Assembly: GCF_030811555.1 (NCBI RefSeq)
Contig: NZ_JAUSQZ010000001.1
Location: 2,108,001 to 2,172,000 of the forward strand
Reading direction: 5' to 3'
Source of the DNA: Kineosporia succinea
Lineage (GTDB): Bacteria; Actinomycetota; Actinomycetes; Actinomycetales; Kineosporiaceae
Length of the DNA stretch: 64,000 nucleotides
The position numbers were made by a program, and so were the translations under genes. This document shows, piece by piece, positions 1 to 9,112 of the stretch; position 1 is the first letter of the stretch, and every line of letters begins with the position of its first letter. The notes under the pieces were generated by a model, which was not told where the DNA came from, did not search any database, and was given only the letters and a program-made list of their open reading frames with translations.

Positions 1-1
1 G

Positions 2-556
2 TCGGTCACCGGTGCCGCCCAGGCCGTGCAGCGTTCGGCCTTCCCGTTCGCCTACGCCCGCTGGGAATCACTGGCCGCCTCGCTGGTGACGTCGGTGGTC
101 GGCGACGAGCCCCTCGGGTGCGAGCGTAACGCGGTCGGCGCGAACCTTCCCGACGGCACGATCGGAGACATGCTGCAGGTGGCGCTCGAGCAGCAGGGCG
201 ATCCGTACGTCTGGGGTGCGGTCGGCCCGGACGCGTTCGACTGCTCCGGCCTGATCGTGTACTCCTACCGAAAAGTGGGGCACCCGCTGAAGATTCGCAC
301 CGCCGCACAGATGATGGACAACTCCACCATCATCCAGCCGGGCGAGGAACGCCCGGGCGACCTCATCTTCAGCGCACTCGGCGAGCGCGGGTCGGCCGGG
401 CACGTGATGATCGTCGTGGAGCCGGGTCTGGCCGTGCAGGCCCCGCGCACCGGTCAGGACGTGAAGCTCTCCGAGTACACGATCGACAACGTCAACAACA
501 AGCTGGGACGCCTGAACGCCTCGGCTTTCGCGGACAGCCGACAGCCCGCGGCCTAA
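2..556 (+). CDS. NlpC/P60 family cell-wall peptidase, 3' part
   Basis: The reading frame is open from base 2 at the window edge, so the 5' end lies outside; 184 residues are visible. The C-terminal part is a typical NlpC/P60 (C40) domain: the catalytic Cys sits in FDCSGLIVYSY (Cys codon at 242-244) and the His in SAGHVMIVVE (His codon at 401-403), with the usual GDLIF strand between them. Such enzymes cleave D-glutamyl-diaminopimelate bonds in peptidoglycan outside the cell. A GTG at 26 could be taken for a start but lies inside continuous coding sequence. The gene is convergent with the next one. Family call is firm; substrate and full domain layout cannot be seen. Confidence 0.85.
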   Translation, partial: SVTGAAQAVQRSAFPFAYARWESLAASLVTSVVGDEPLGCERNAVGANLPDGTIGDMLQVALEQQGDPYVWGAVGPDAFDCSGLIVYSYRKVGHPLKIRTAAQMMDNSTIIQPGEERPGDLIFSALGERGSAGHVMIVVEPGLAVQAPRTGQDVKLSEYTIDNVNNKLGRLNASAFADSRQPAA

Positions 557-620
557 GCCCTGCTGCCCCGAGAACCAGCAACTCAAACCCCGAAAACCCA
601 AGGCTCAGAATCAAGGTCGA

Positions 621-3600
621 TCATCCCGCCGTCCGCATCAATTCCACCGTGATCACCGTGTCATCCATGATCGCCACGGCCCCACCCATGGCCGCATCGT
701 TCCCCTCCCCCCGGGCCGCATGCGCCGACGCCTGACTCAACGACCGCTCCACCGCCGACCAGTCCACCCCCGCCCAGTCCGCCCACGCCGCCGGCCCACC
801 CGGCAACCGCACCGTCAGCCGCCCCCGGAACGTCCGCCCGTTCGCCACCTCCATGGTCACGAACCAGACGTCGATCTTCTCCATCGTCTCGCCGTACGAG
901 TACCCCACCGGCCCGTACACCTCCAGCGCCCGGGCCAGGTTCCGCAACGTCTCCCGCAGCACCCCGGGCCGGTCCGGCGTCCGCAGAAACACCTGCAGCA
1001 GCAACCGTTCCCGCAACGAGGCGGCCCCGTCGAGCGAACGTGCACTGAGCCGCCGGTCCACCGCCACGATCAACCGGTCCGAGGGCCGCATCCACCGCTG
1101 CAGAGCCGGTCGCAGCGAGTCCTCACCGGAGGGGGACGAGACCAGCCGGTCCCGCCCCACCAGGAACAGCACCGTCTGCCCGTACACCCCCTCCACCGTC
1201 AGCCCGGCCAGCTCGAAATTCGGCGCCTGCGTGGCCAGCCCGGTCAGCACGTCCCGCAGCAACCCGACCCGCGAGTGCGCGGTCAGCGCCAGGGTCCGCC
1301 AGTTCCGCTCCGGCCCGGCCGCCGCCTCTTCGTCCGGCACCACGTCGAAGTCCTTGTCGCTCAGCGGCTTCGACGACGGCAACGCCGGCAACGGCGGCCG
1401 CTCGGCATTGATCTGCACCAGCACCGACAACCGCCCTCCGGCGAACGCCATGCCGTCCATCCGGTGCACCCGGTACAGGAACGACCCCAGTCCCCGCAGC
1501 GAATCACCGCGCCGGTACGTCACTCCCACACTGAGCTGCATCCACCGCAGACCCGAGTACCCCGGTGGAGGCGGCGCCGGCAACTGCACGCTCCCGACCT
1601 GGAAGTTGTACCGGGCCGCGGCGGACACCACCGCCATCACCGGGTGCCGGGCCAGCGTCACCGCGACCGGCGTCATCGGCATGCCGATCATGATCTGCAG
1701 CAACCACTCCGGCGGTTCCTGCGGCGCCACCCGGTCCGGGTCGAGCGGGACCGGCGCGACCACGTCGTCCTTGTCCCCGTCGAGCGAGCGCCAGTCCTCC
1801 ACCGGCTGGTCCCGGAACACCAGGTAGGTCAGGGTCCGTCCGGCGGTCGCGGCCTGCACGGCACCGAGCAGGTTGACCGGCTCGGCCGCAACCGTGTCGC
1901 CGGGCGTGTTCAGGAACCGCCCCAGCGACTTCCGCGCGGTGCGGGTCAGCCCGGTGATCGGGTTGCCACCGGTTTGGCTGCGCTCGAGCAGACTCAGTAG
2001 CTGCCCCTCCCCTGCCGGGCGGGTGACCACGTAGGCGAACGCGTCCCGCCCGAGCAGCAGGGCTTCGGTGATCAGGGCCCGACTCCGCCGGCCGCGCAGC
2101 ATGTCGACCCGTGCGTGCTCGGGCTCGTAAGCACTCATGATCCGCATCCGGGCCGAGTGCGAGCGCTGCCCGGGCCGGGAGCGCTGCGGCTCACTGCGCC
2201 GGAACCGCAGCATCAGCAACCCCTGCACCACGAAAGCCAGGCAGGCCGCGGTCAGTGCCGACGAAGCCGGCAACAGTGCCAGACACATGGCGAGCAGCAC
2301 CGTGGGCAACACCGACCCGAACATCAGCCAGTACGTCGCCCGGGTCAGCAGCCCCCGCAGCGTGAATGCCTGCCCCAGTTCCACCCGCCCCGCCAGTACC
2401 GCCGAGAACAGGGTGAGAATCGTGGCGAGGACCTGGATGGCGTCCCCTGGGTCGGACTTGTCCCAGGGAGCGAACCGGAGCAGCACGCACAGCACCCCGA
2501 GCACCGCCAGGTTCAGCCCACCCGTGTACCGCGCCACGTCGGAGACCTCCGACAGCGCCAGGTCGGCCTCGATCCGCGCCCGGATCGGCCGGGCCCGGAT
2601 CGCTAGGTCGTCCACCGAGCTGGCCCGCAGCATCACGATGTTCACGCTGGCGGTGTTCACGTCGACCCGGCGGCGCATCCACCGGGGGAACCAGGCCCCG
2701 GAGTCCCAGGCCTCCCACAGCCCACCCATGCCCCCGCCGAGCACACCGTCGACGCGCACCCGGTCGAGATGGCCGCGCAGCTCCCGCAGCCGGGCGTCGA
2801 GCTGCTGGGTCAGGTGCTCGCGGGTCGGCCGGCGCGGGGTCCCGGCCAGCCGGTCGCGCAGGCGCTGCGGCTCACCGTCGTCCGCATGCTCGTCGTGGGT
2901 CGCCTCGACCAGGTAGTGCCGCAGGCTGTCGAGTGCCGAATCGACCTTGTGCAGGGCCATTTCGGCGATCTGCACGTCCACCCAGGAAGCCGGCCGGTCG
3001 GGCGGCATCTGCTGCGGGAAGAGGCGGCGCATCAGCGAGTCGAGCCGCTCGAACGGGGCCGGCAGCTCGACATCGATCCGCCCCTGCACCCGGTCGCCGC
3101 GACAGACCACCCCGTCGGGCAGCTCCAGCCGGATCTGCCGGTCGGCGTGCGCGGTCGGGGCCAGCAGGTCGATGCTCAGCAGGGCCCTCGGCTGGAACCA
3201 GGCGCGCCCCCGACGCACCAGCCGCCGCGAGGGCACGTGCACGGTGTACGACACCGGGCGGCCCTCGTCGCGGACGGCGACGACCACCAGGGTGGTCCCG
3301 ATCAGCGCCTCGAGGATCTCACCGACGTGCGACCCGAGCACCGGCCGCAGTCGCCCACCGTCTTCCACCCAGGGGTCGACGGAGATCGGCCCGGTCCCCG
3401 GACCTCCCGGAACACCCGGCCCCGTCAGGACATTCATGACCTCGGTGTTCAGCCCCGGCGCGTCGGTCACCTTGATCGGCACGGTTCCCCGCAGATCAAT
3501 GGTGGACGTGGCGGCACCTCCCGGCGGACCCGCACCTTCCGGCGCGACCACCCCGGAACCGGAAGAGCCCGAACCGGAACCGGAAGAGCCCGGATCGTCC

Positions 3601-4382
3601 TCCGAAACCCCCAGCGCCAGATCGACATCCGCCGCCAGGATCCCGTCCAGCAGGTCCCGCGCGTCCCGGATTCCCTCCGGCACCGTGCCGCCGGCCGGCA
3701 GCTGACCGCTCTCGGCGACCGGTGAGGCCCCGGGCAGCATCCGCCGGATCGCCGCCGACAGCAACAGTTTCTGCGTCCGCTGCACCACCGCCCCGGGCTC
3801 CGGCCCGAGCTGCTGCGGCCGCCGCGTCATCACGTTGATGATCATCTCGGCCAGCGCTGCCGCCAGCCGCTGCCGCACCTCGCCCTGGGTCAGCCGGTGG
3901 ATCCGCTGCCCACCGGCGTCACTGACCTCCAGCGACGAGATCGGGTCGGCCTCCTCGTCGCTCCACCGGTCGATCGGCACGTCGAGCCGGTTCGCCCGGA
4001 ACTCGGCCAGGAACCGCGGGTCCCGCCCCCGGGAGGTGTCCCGCGGCCGCATCGGCGGCAGGGCCAGCAGCGGCAGCCAGGTCAGCCCGGCGTCCAGCTC
4101 GAACGCCTCGTGATCGGCGTAGGAGAGGTCGACGTCGACGATCACGTCGGTGTCCACGGCCTGGGCGAGGTCGAGACGCAGCACCTCGGTGGTGCGCCGG
4201 CACCACGAGTTGTTCGCCACCAGGTAGAGCAGTTCCCGCCCGAGCCGGGAGTCCCGTTCGAACCGGACGTCCTCGCTGCGGTACTCCTCGAGCGTCACCT
4301 GCCCCAGGGCGGACCGCAGCCGCTCGGTGCGGGAGATGACCGCCCGCTGCTGGTCCTGCGTACTGGTCGTCGTCTCCGGCAT
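621..4382 (-). CDS. 1253-residue membrane protein with two ACT-like C-terminal domains
   Basis: I do not recognise a named family for the whole protein. Seen: an N-terminal soluble part of about 250 residues; a Gly/Ser/Pro-rich linker near residues 260-290; a second soluble part to about 600 with a charged helical stretch near 470-545; four hydrophobic segments between about 618 and 727; then a long soluble C-terminus. Two stretches there resemble ACT-type ligand-binding domains: around 1030-1080 (LTAHSRVGLLRDVLTGLA) and 1127-1196 (TPDRPGVLRETLRNLA). It starts 12 bases after the PPTase stop, so the two are probably co-transcribed. A sensor or regulator with membrane anchor is inference. It should not be read as an NAD-glutamate dehydrogenase despite size and ACT-like ends. 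Confidence 0.8.
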   Translation of the reverse strand: MPETTTSTQDQQRAVISRTERLRSALGQVTLEEYRSEDVRFERDSRLGRELLYLVANNSWCRRTTEVLRLDLAQAVDTDVIVDVDLSYADHEAFELDAGLTWLPLLALPPMRPRDTSRGRDPRFLAEFRANRLDVPIDRWSDEEADPISSLEVSDAGGQRIHRLTQGEVRQRLAAALAEMIINVMTRRPQQLGPEPGAVVQRTQKLLLSAAIRRMLPGASPVAESGQLPAGGTVPEGIRDARDLLDGILAADVDLALGVSEDDPGSSGSGSGSSGSGVVAPEGAGPPGGAATSTIDLRGTVPIKVTDAPGLNTEVMNVLTGPGVPGGPGTGPISVDPWVEDGGRLRPVLGSHVGEILEALIGTTLVVVAVRDEGRPVSYTVHVPSRRLVRRGRAWFQPRALLSIDLLAPTAHADRQIRLELPDGVVCRGDRVQGRIDVELPAPFERLDSLMRRLFPQQMPPDRPASWVDVQIAEMALHKVDSALDSLRHYLVEATHDEHADDGEPQRLRDRLAGTPRRPTREHLTQQLDARLRELRGHLDRVRVDGVLGGGMGGLWEAWDSGAWFPRWMRRRVDVNTASVNIVMLRASSVDDLAIRARPIRARIEADLALSEVSDVARYTGGLNLAVLGVLCVLLRFAPWDKSDPGDAIQVLATILTLFSAVLAGRVELGQAFTLRGLLTRATYWLMFGSVLPTVLLAMCLALLPASSALTAACLAFVVQGLLMLRFRRSEPQRSRPGQRSHSARMRIMSAYEPEHARVDMLRGRRSRALITEALLLGRDAFAYVVTRPAGEGQLLSLLERSQTGGNPITGLTRTARKSLGRFLNTPGDTVAAEPVNLLGAVQAATAGRTLTYLVFRDQPVEDWRSLDGDKDDVVAPVPLDPDRVAPQEPPEWLLQIMIGMPMTPVAVTLARHPVMAVVSAAARYNFQVGSVQLPAPPPPGYSGLRWMQLSVGVTYRRGDSLRGLGSFLYRVHRMDGMAFAGGRLSVLVQINAERPPLPALPSSKPLSDKDFDVVPDEEAAAGPERNWRTLALTAHSRVGLLRDVLTGLATQAPNFELAGLTVEGVYGQTVLFLVGRDRLVSSPSGEDSLRPALQRWMRPSDRLIVAVDRRLSARSLDGAASLRERLLLQVFLRTPDRPGVLRETLRNLARALEVYGPVGYSYGETMEKIDVWFVTMEVANGRTFRGRLTVRLPGGPAAWADWAGVDWSAVERSLSQASAHAARGEGNDAAMGGAVAIMDDTVITVELMRTAG

Positions 4383-4394
4383 ACCAGGAAGACC

Positions 4395-5186
4395 TCAGCC
4401 GATCGGGACCTGTCGCACCACCGGGACGTCCGGCCATCCGTCGGGGCGCAGCACCGCCACCGCGGCGGCGACGTCCGGGGCCAGGTCCAGGTCGGCCCCC
4501 GCCGCCCGCCCCACGCCCGAGGGCATCGAGGCCGACCAGTTCACGCCCTCGGCGTCGGCCGTGACCACATGGCGCAGCGGCAGCGACAGGCCGTGCCCGC
4601 TGGCCTTGACCGACGACTCCTTGCGCGCCCAGGTCAGCAGGCGCCGGTGCTCCCGGTCGGCGTGCCCCTGGGTGGCCGCCCACTCCTGGTCGGCGAAGAT
4701 CGAGCTGCGCAGCGCGTTCCAGTCGACCGTGCGCCCCTGCTCGACGTCCACGCCGAGCTGGGTACCGGGGGCGGCGAGTGCCACGATCACCACCTCGCCG
4801 GAGTGCGAGAGGTTGACCTCGACCGGCCGGACCCCGTCGGCGGTCTCCAGATAGGGCTTGCCGTGTCCCGTCTCGCCGCAGGAGATGCAGAACGCGCCGA
4901 GCTCGAGCCGGGCCGGCGGGGTGCCGGTGACCGCGGAGAGCAGGCGGCGCAGCAGCGAGTGCGCCGCCAGCCCGCGGTCGCGGTCCTGGGCGCGGCGGTA
5001 GCGCTCGATCTTGGCGGTGCGGGTCTCGTCCAGGTCGGCGGCCAGCTTCACGCGCACCTCGTCGGCCAGGTTGCCGACGTCCACCCGGGACCACCAGATC
5101 TCCAGCGCGTCCCCCTGCGGCGCGGCGTGGGCGCCGGGCGCCGGGACGACGTTCACGACCGGCTCCGGCCACGCGGGGTAGGACAT
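4395..5186 (-). CDS. 4'-phosphopantetheinyl transferase (Sfp type)
   Basis: 263 residues. It carries the Sfp-type signatures: CISCGETGHGKP (about 100-111), the NLSHSG strand (125-130), the Mg-binding GVDVE (145-149) and WARKESSVKA (186-195). The family moves the phosphopantetheine arm from CoA onto a serine of acyl or peptidyl carrier proteins, so at least one PKS, NRPS or fatty-acid-type carrier elsewhere is expected. I prefer the ATG at 5186; a longer frame to a TTG at 5234 adds 16 residues unlike the family. No clear Shine-Dalgarno is visible at the ATG. It is first of a probable two-gene unit with the 1253-residue protein. Confidence 0.88.
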   Translation of the reverse strand: MSYPAWPEPVVNVVPAPGAHAAPQGDALEIWWSRVDVGNLADEVRVKLAADLDETRTAKIERYRRAQDRDRGLAAHSLLRRLLSAVTGTPPARLELGAFCISCGETGHGKPYLETADGVRPVEVNLSHSGEVVIVALAAPGTQLGVDVEQGRTVDWNALRSSIFADQEWAATQGHADREHRRLLTWARKESSVKASGHGLSLPLRHVVTADAEGVNWSASMPSGVGRAAGADLDLAPDVAAAVAVLRPDGWPDVPVVRQVPIG

Positions 5187-5314
5187 CCGGACAGGATGCC
5201 CTGATCGGCGTGACACCGCCACGAAACCGCACAATTACCGTTCGTCCCCGCGTTCATCGCCTGATCATGCCCGTTCCCCCCACGCCCGAACAGCCCGGCA
5301 CCCGCAAGAGAACG

Positions 5315-6319
5315 TCAAAGACGCGGGAAGTACCTCGAGGTGTGCTCACCGTGCTCGAACACGTCCGCGGACGGGCCCACGATCTGCGGGTCCGGTGTGC
5401 CGACGACCTCGGCGTCCTTGCCCTCGTAGGGGAAGCGGTGCAGCACGTGCCGCATCGCGTTGAGCCGGGCCCGCTTCTTGTCGTTGCTCTTGACCACGGT
5501 CCAGGGGGCGTCGGCGGTGTCCGTGTAGAAGAACATCGCCTCCTTGGCCTCGGTGTAGTCCTGCCACTTGTCCAGCGAGGCCAGGTCCATCGGCGAGAGT
5601 TTCCACTGCCGCACCGGGTCGACCTGGCGGATCAGGAAGCGGGTGCGCTGCTCGTGCTGCGACACCGAGAACCAGAACTTGACCAGCCGGATCCCCGAGC
5701 GCACCAGCATCCGCTCCAGTTCGGGCGCCTGCCGCATGAACTCCAGGTACTCCGGGGCGCTGCAGAATCCCATGACCCGCTCGACGCCGGCCCGGTTGTA
5801 CCAGGACCGGTCGAACAGCACGATCTCACCGCTGGTGGGCAGTTCCCGCACGTAACGCTGGAAGTACCACTCGCCGGACTCGCGCTCGCTGGGCCTGGTC
5901 AGGGCCACCACCCGGGCCCCGCGCGGGTTCAGGTGCTCCATGAACCGCTTGATCGTGCCGCCCTTGCCCGCCGCGTCGCGTCCCTCGAACAGGATGACGA
6001 CCTTCTCACCGGAACTCTTCACCCAGTTCTGCAGCTTCAGCAGCTCGATCTGCAGCAGGCGCTTCTCGGCCTCGTAGACGTCGCGGTGCAGACGCTCGGG
6101 GTACGGGTAGCCCTCGCGCCAGGTGTCCACCGGGTCACCGGAGGGTGTGATCAGCACCGGGTCGTCGTCATCGGTGTCGTCGACCTTCAGCCCCTCCAGC
6201 GGCGTGGTGTCACCGCTGTTCAGGCGCTCGCGCAGTTCCGCCAGCCGCCCGGAGTCCAGGCCGTGCAGCAGGCCGGCCGGACCGCTCTCGGGCCGATCGG
6301 CCGCAGGGGAGTTCTCCAT
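5315..6319 (-). CDS. ppk2: Polyphosphate kinase 2 (PPK2)
   Basis: 334 residues from the ATG at 6319, which has GGAG about 8 bases upstream; the frame continues further up but that part is not family-like. Walker A is GRDAAGKG (113-120) and the Walker B/lid region LFDRSWYNR (168-176), with the PPK2 block RQVDPVRQWKLSPMD further on. PPK2 enzymes transfer phosphate between polyphosphate and nucleotides (mostly polyP-driven GDP/ADP phosphorylation) in the cytosol. The length fits single-domain class I PPK2. The roughly 60 residues before the core are acidic and probably disordered. A CHAD protein, another polyphosphate-linked family, is encoded at 41535-43178, but not in the same operon. Confidence 0.93.
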   Translation of the reverse strand: MENSPAADRPESGPAGLLHGLDSGRLAELRERLNSGDTTPLEGLKVDDTDDDDPVLITPSGDPVDTWREGYPYPERLHRDVYEAEKRLLQIELLKLQNWVKSSGEKVVILFEGRDAAGKGGTIKRFMEHLNPRGARVVALTRPSERESGEWYFQRYVRELPTSGEIVLFDRSWYNRAGVERVMGFCSAPEYLEFMRQAPELERMLVRSGIRLVKFWFSVSQHEQRTRFLIRQVDPVRQWKLSPMDLASLDKWQDYTEAKEAMFFYTDTADAPWTVVKSNDKKRARLNAMRHVLHRFPYEGKDAEVVGTPDPQIVGPSADVFEHGEHTSRYFPRL

Positions 6320-6699
6320 CGTCGTTCTCCGTTCCGGATGATCTTCACGATCGTCAGGGCCTCCGGCCCGGCTCAGCCTCCGACATTCGCACCGGGGCCG
6401 AGCTGCGAACAGGTCACGGAGGGGAGTTTCACGGCGGTGCGGGCAGGAATTCACCGGCCGTTCAAAGGTCGCCCGGGTCGCGGGTATCGGGAACGTCCGG
6501 GCGCGGCGGGCCACGAACGGCGATGAGGGACGTGGTGGTCGCCCCGACCTGGAAGGCTGGGTCCGCACGGGGCGGCGCACCCGGTTCTCGGGAGGCGCCG
6601 TGTTGATCACTGCCGGATGATGGGCAGCCCCACGCTGATGTCCACCAGCCGTCACGTGATCACCAGCCGTCACGGGCACCCGAAGGAGCCGAGCACACC
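6320..6699. other. Divergent intergenic region ppk2 / CNNM gene
   Basis: This 380-base stretch lies between two divergently transcribed genes and should hold both promoters. I saw no convincing -35/-10 pair. It contains a 14-base direct repeat near its right end (listed separately) and the ribosome site CGAAGGAG for the right-hand gene. No coding sequence is supported here. Confidence 0.5.
6643..6674 (+). repeat. 14-bp direct repeat upstream of CNNM gene
   Basis: CACCAGCCGTCACG occurs at 6643-6656 and again at 6661-6674, an 18-base period, ending 25 bases before the ATG of the CNNM-type gene. It may be a tandem binding site or a small duplication in the leader. Confidence 0.6.
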
Positions 6700-8133
6700 A
6701 TGTGGGTCGAGATCACCCTGGTCGCCGTGCTGATCCTGATCAACGCCGCCCTGTCGGGTTCGGAGATGGCACTCGTCTCGTTGCGCGAGAGCCAGGTCAA
6801 CCGGCTGGCGGCGGAGAGCGAGAAGGGCCGCCGGCTGGCCCGTCTCACGAGTGATCCGACGCAGTTCCTGTCCACCATCCAGATCGGCATCACGCTGGCC
6901 GGGGCGCTCGCCTCGGCCACCGCGGCGGTGTCGCTGGCCGAGCCGCTGATCGGGCCGCTGGGCTTCCTGGGCAGCCTGGCCGACCCGGTCGCGGTCTTCC
7001 TGGTGACGGTGGTCCTCACCTACTTCACGCTGGTGGTGGGCGAACTCGCGCCGAAGCGGATCGCGATGCAGACCGCGCAGGGCTGGGCCCTGCGGGCCGC
7101 CGGGCCGATCAACCTGATCGCGACGCTGGCGCGTCCTCTGGTCTGGATCCTGGCCCGCTCCACCGAGGCGGTCGTGCGGCTCGTCGGTCTCGACCCGAAG
7201 GCGGCGCGCGAGGAGGTCTCCGAGGAGGAGATCAAGGACATGATCGCGTCCCAGGAGTCGATCCCCGAGCAGCAGCGCTCGATCATCGAGGGCGCGCTCG
7301 AGCTCGACGAGCGCAAGCTCTACCAGGTGCTCGTCCCCCGCACCGACGTGGTGTTCGTGACCGCCGCCCAGAGCGCCGCGACCGCCCGCGACCTGCTCAT
7401 CGAGGCCGGCCTCTCGCGGGCCCCGGTGATCGGCGAGACCGAGGACGACGTGATCGGTTTCGTGCACCTGCGGCAGCTGGTCGCCGGCGTCGGCGAGGTC
7501 TCCGACTACGTGCGCCCCGCGCTGGTGCTGCCCGACTCGGCCGGTGTTCTCCAGGCCCTGGGCCGTATGCAGCAGCAGCGCAACCAGCTCGCCCTGGTGA
7601 TGGACGAGTTCGGCGCGGTCGCCGGCATCGTCACCCTGGAGGACCTGCTGGAGGAGATCGTCGGCGAGATCTACGACGAGTTCGACCTGGACACCGCGCA
7701 GGTCGTGCACCGTCCCGACGGCGACATCGAGCTGAACGGCTCGTTCCCCGCCCACGACCTGCCCGACCTGGGCATCGACCTGGACCCGGGCCGCAGCGCC
7801 ACGATCGCCGGGATCATGCTCGAGGCGCTCGGCGAGTTCCCGCCCGCGGGCACCGAGGCGGTCGTCGGCCAGTGGCGGCTGACCGCCCTCGAGGTCACCC
7901 CGCGGGCGATCCTGCGGGTTCAGGTGCATCCGCTCGACACCGAGGAACTGGCCCAGATCGAGCAGGCCAAGGAGGCCGCGCACCGGGCCCGCGAGAACCG
8001 CGGCATGAACGTCGAGCCGGACGGCCCCGCCCCCGGGACGCCGGCCGAGACGCCCGAGGAACTCGCCCGGCTGGATCTCACCCCGTCCGACCCGCCCGCC
8101 CACACGGACACCCGCACCGACCCGGCCCAGTAG
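6700..8133 (+). CDS. CNNM/CorC (hemolysin C) family membrane protein
   Basis: 477 residues. An N-terminal DUF21/CNNM membrane domain covers about 1-190, with its hallmark SGSEMALVSL (19-28) and GELAPKR (114-120). A pair of CBS motifs follows (about 205-320, including VLVPRTDVVFV and MDEFGAVAGIVTLEDLLEEI), then a CorC/HlyC FAD-like domain (about 335-420) and a polar tail. Members of this family are linked to Mg2+ (or Co2+) export and homeostasis in the cytoplasmic membrane; hemolysin in old names is misleading. The ATG at 6700 has AAGGAG 11 bases upstream. It stands alone, divergent from ppk2. Confidence 0.92.
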   Translation: MWVEITLVAVLILINAALSGSEMALVSLRESQVNRLAAESEKGRRLARLTSDPTQFLSTIQIGITLAGALASATAAVSLAEPLIGPLGFLGSLADPVAVFLVTVVLTYFTLVVGELAPKRIAMQTAQGWALRAAGPINLIATLARPLVWILARSTEAVVRLVGLDPKAAREEVSEEEIKDMIASQESIPEQQRSIIEGALELDERKLYQVLVPRTDVVFVTAAQSAATARDLLIEAGLSRAPVIGETEDDVIGFVHLRQLVAGVGEVSDYVRPALVLPDSAGVLQALGRMQQQRNQLALVMDEFGAVAGIVTLEDLLEEIVGEIYDEFDLDTAQVVHRPDGDIELNGSFPAHDLPDLGIDLDPGRSATIAGIMLEALGEFPPAGTEAVVGQWRLTALEVTPRAILRVQVHPLDTEELAQIEQAKEAAHRARENRGMNVEPDGPAPGTPAETPEELARLDLTPSDPPAHTDTRTDPAQ

Positions 8134-8186
8134 CCCGAGGCGTCCACCGGCCAGGTCCAGGCTCCCCGCCGTCGACAGCCGGAAAA

Positions 8187-8215
8187 CCCCGGCCGCCCTC
8201 GAAAAGGGCCGGTGG
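8187..8215 (+). terminator. Possible terminator after CNNM gene
   Basis: GC-rich imperfect hairpin: CCCCGGCCGCCCT against AGGGCCGGTGGG, loop about four bases, about 55 bases after the stop codon. There is no T-run, so the call is weak. Confidence 0.35.
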
Positions 8216-8372
8216 GCAGAACTGATCGCCGCCGGTCAGGGCCCAGATGCACGACCGGTGCCGGACCCGGGCAGCGCGGCGGATTGATATGCAACCGCCG
8301 GGTCCGGGATAATTCTTCCGGCTGACGAAAACGGCCAACCGGGGTATCACGGCCGAAAGGGTGGTTGCGCTG

Positions 8373-8972
8373 ATGGCAGGCGAGCGGACCGGTCCGAGCA
8401 CGCCCACGATCGTGCTGATCGCGGTACTGGCGACGCCCGTGGTGCTGATCCTGATCTTCTGGATGATCGGCAGCGGCGGGAGCGACACCGCCGCCGCCAA
8501 GGCCGACCTGCCCAACCTCGTGGGCAAGGGACTGGAGTGGGCCAAGGACAAGGCCGACACCTCCGGTTTCGGCGACGTCGAGACCCATGACGCGCTGGGC
8601 CGCGACCGCCGCTGGAGCGACGACAAAGACTGGGTGGTCTGCTTCCAGACCCCCGCCGCCGGTTCCGCCGACAAAGACGCCAAGGTCGAGCTGGGCGCGG
8701 TGAAGATCGACGAGAAGTGCCCGTCGTCCGACCAGGCGCTCTACAAGGTCGCCACCACCGAGATGCCCGATCTGAAGAACCGCACCGCCTACATGGCGGG
8801 TCAGATCCTCGGCGAGAAGGCCAGCGTGCGCTTCATCGACAAGGAAGACGGCGACGACGTCGACGGCAACCTCGGCGACTGGCGGGTCTGCTCCCAGGAG
8901 CCCAAGGCGGGCGAGGAGTTCGACGGCGTGCCGGTCAGCGCCCTGGTCGTTCCCTACGAGGAACGCTGCTGA
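8373..8972 (+). CDS. Single-pass membrane protein with PASTA-like repeats
   Basis: 199 residues from the ATG at 8373; a GTG at 8361 is also in frame but sits directly on the AAGG that serves as ribosome site. A short cytosolic N-terminus is followed by one membrane helix (about residues 9-35) and two extracytoplasmic units that resemble diverged PASTA domains: one begins ADLPNLVGKGLEWAKDKA and one EMPDLKNRTAYMAGQIL, each with a closing pattern like PAAGS or PKAGEEF. PASTA units usually bind peptidoglycan on Ser/Thr kinases or PBPs; here no kinase domain is attached. Cysteines occur near the end of both units (WVVCFQ, WRVCSQ), possibly disulphide-forming. Function unknown. Confidence 0.7.
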   Translation: MAGERTGPSTPTIVLIAVLATPVVLILIFWMIGSGGSDTAAAKADLPNLVGKGLEWAKDKADTSGFGDVETHDALGRDRRWSDDKDWVVCFQTPAAGSADKDAKVELGAVKIDEKCPSSDQALYKVATTEMPDLKNRTAYMAGQILGEKASVRFIDKEDGDDVDGNLGDWRVCSQEPKAGEEFDGVPVSALVVPYEERC

Positions 8973-9112
8973 GCGAAGAACGGCGCGCGGTCCCAGGGAC
9001 TGACAGGGCCACCCTTCTCCTCTTTCACAATAACTCTGCGTAGGTAGCCTGGCAGAGCGAGGTTCTGATCCAACCCCGCTCTGCCCGACCGCCGCGGAGA
9101 CTGAGGAGAACG

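Noticed and set aside
621-4382. NAD-specific glutamate dehydrogenase (large type)
   Set aside because: Size and ACT-like parts are suggestive, but no dehydrogenase or Rossmann motifs are present and four membrane segments are.
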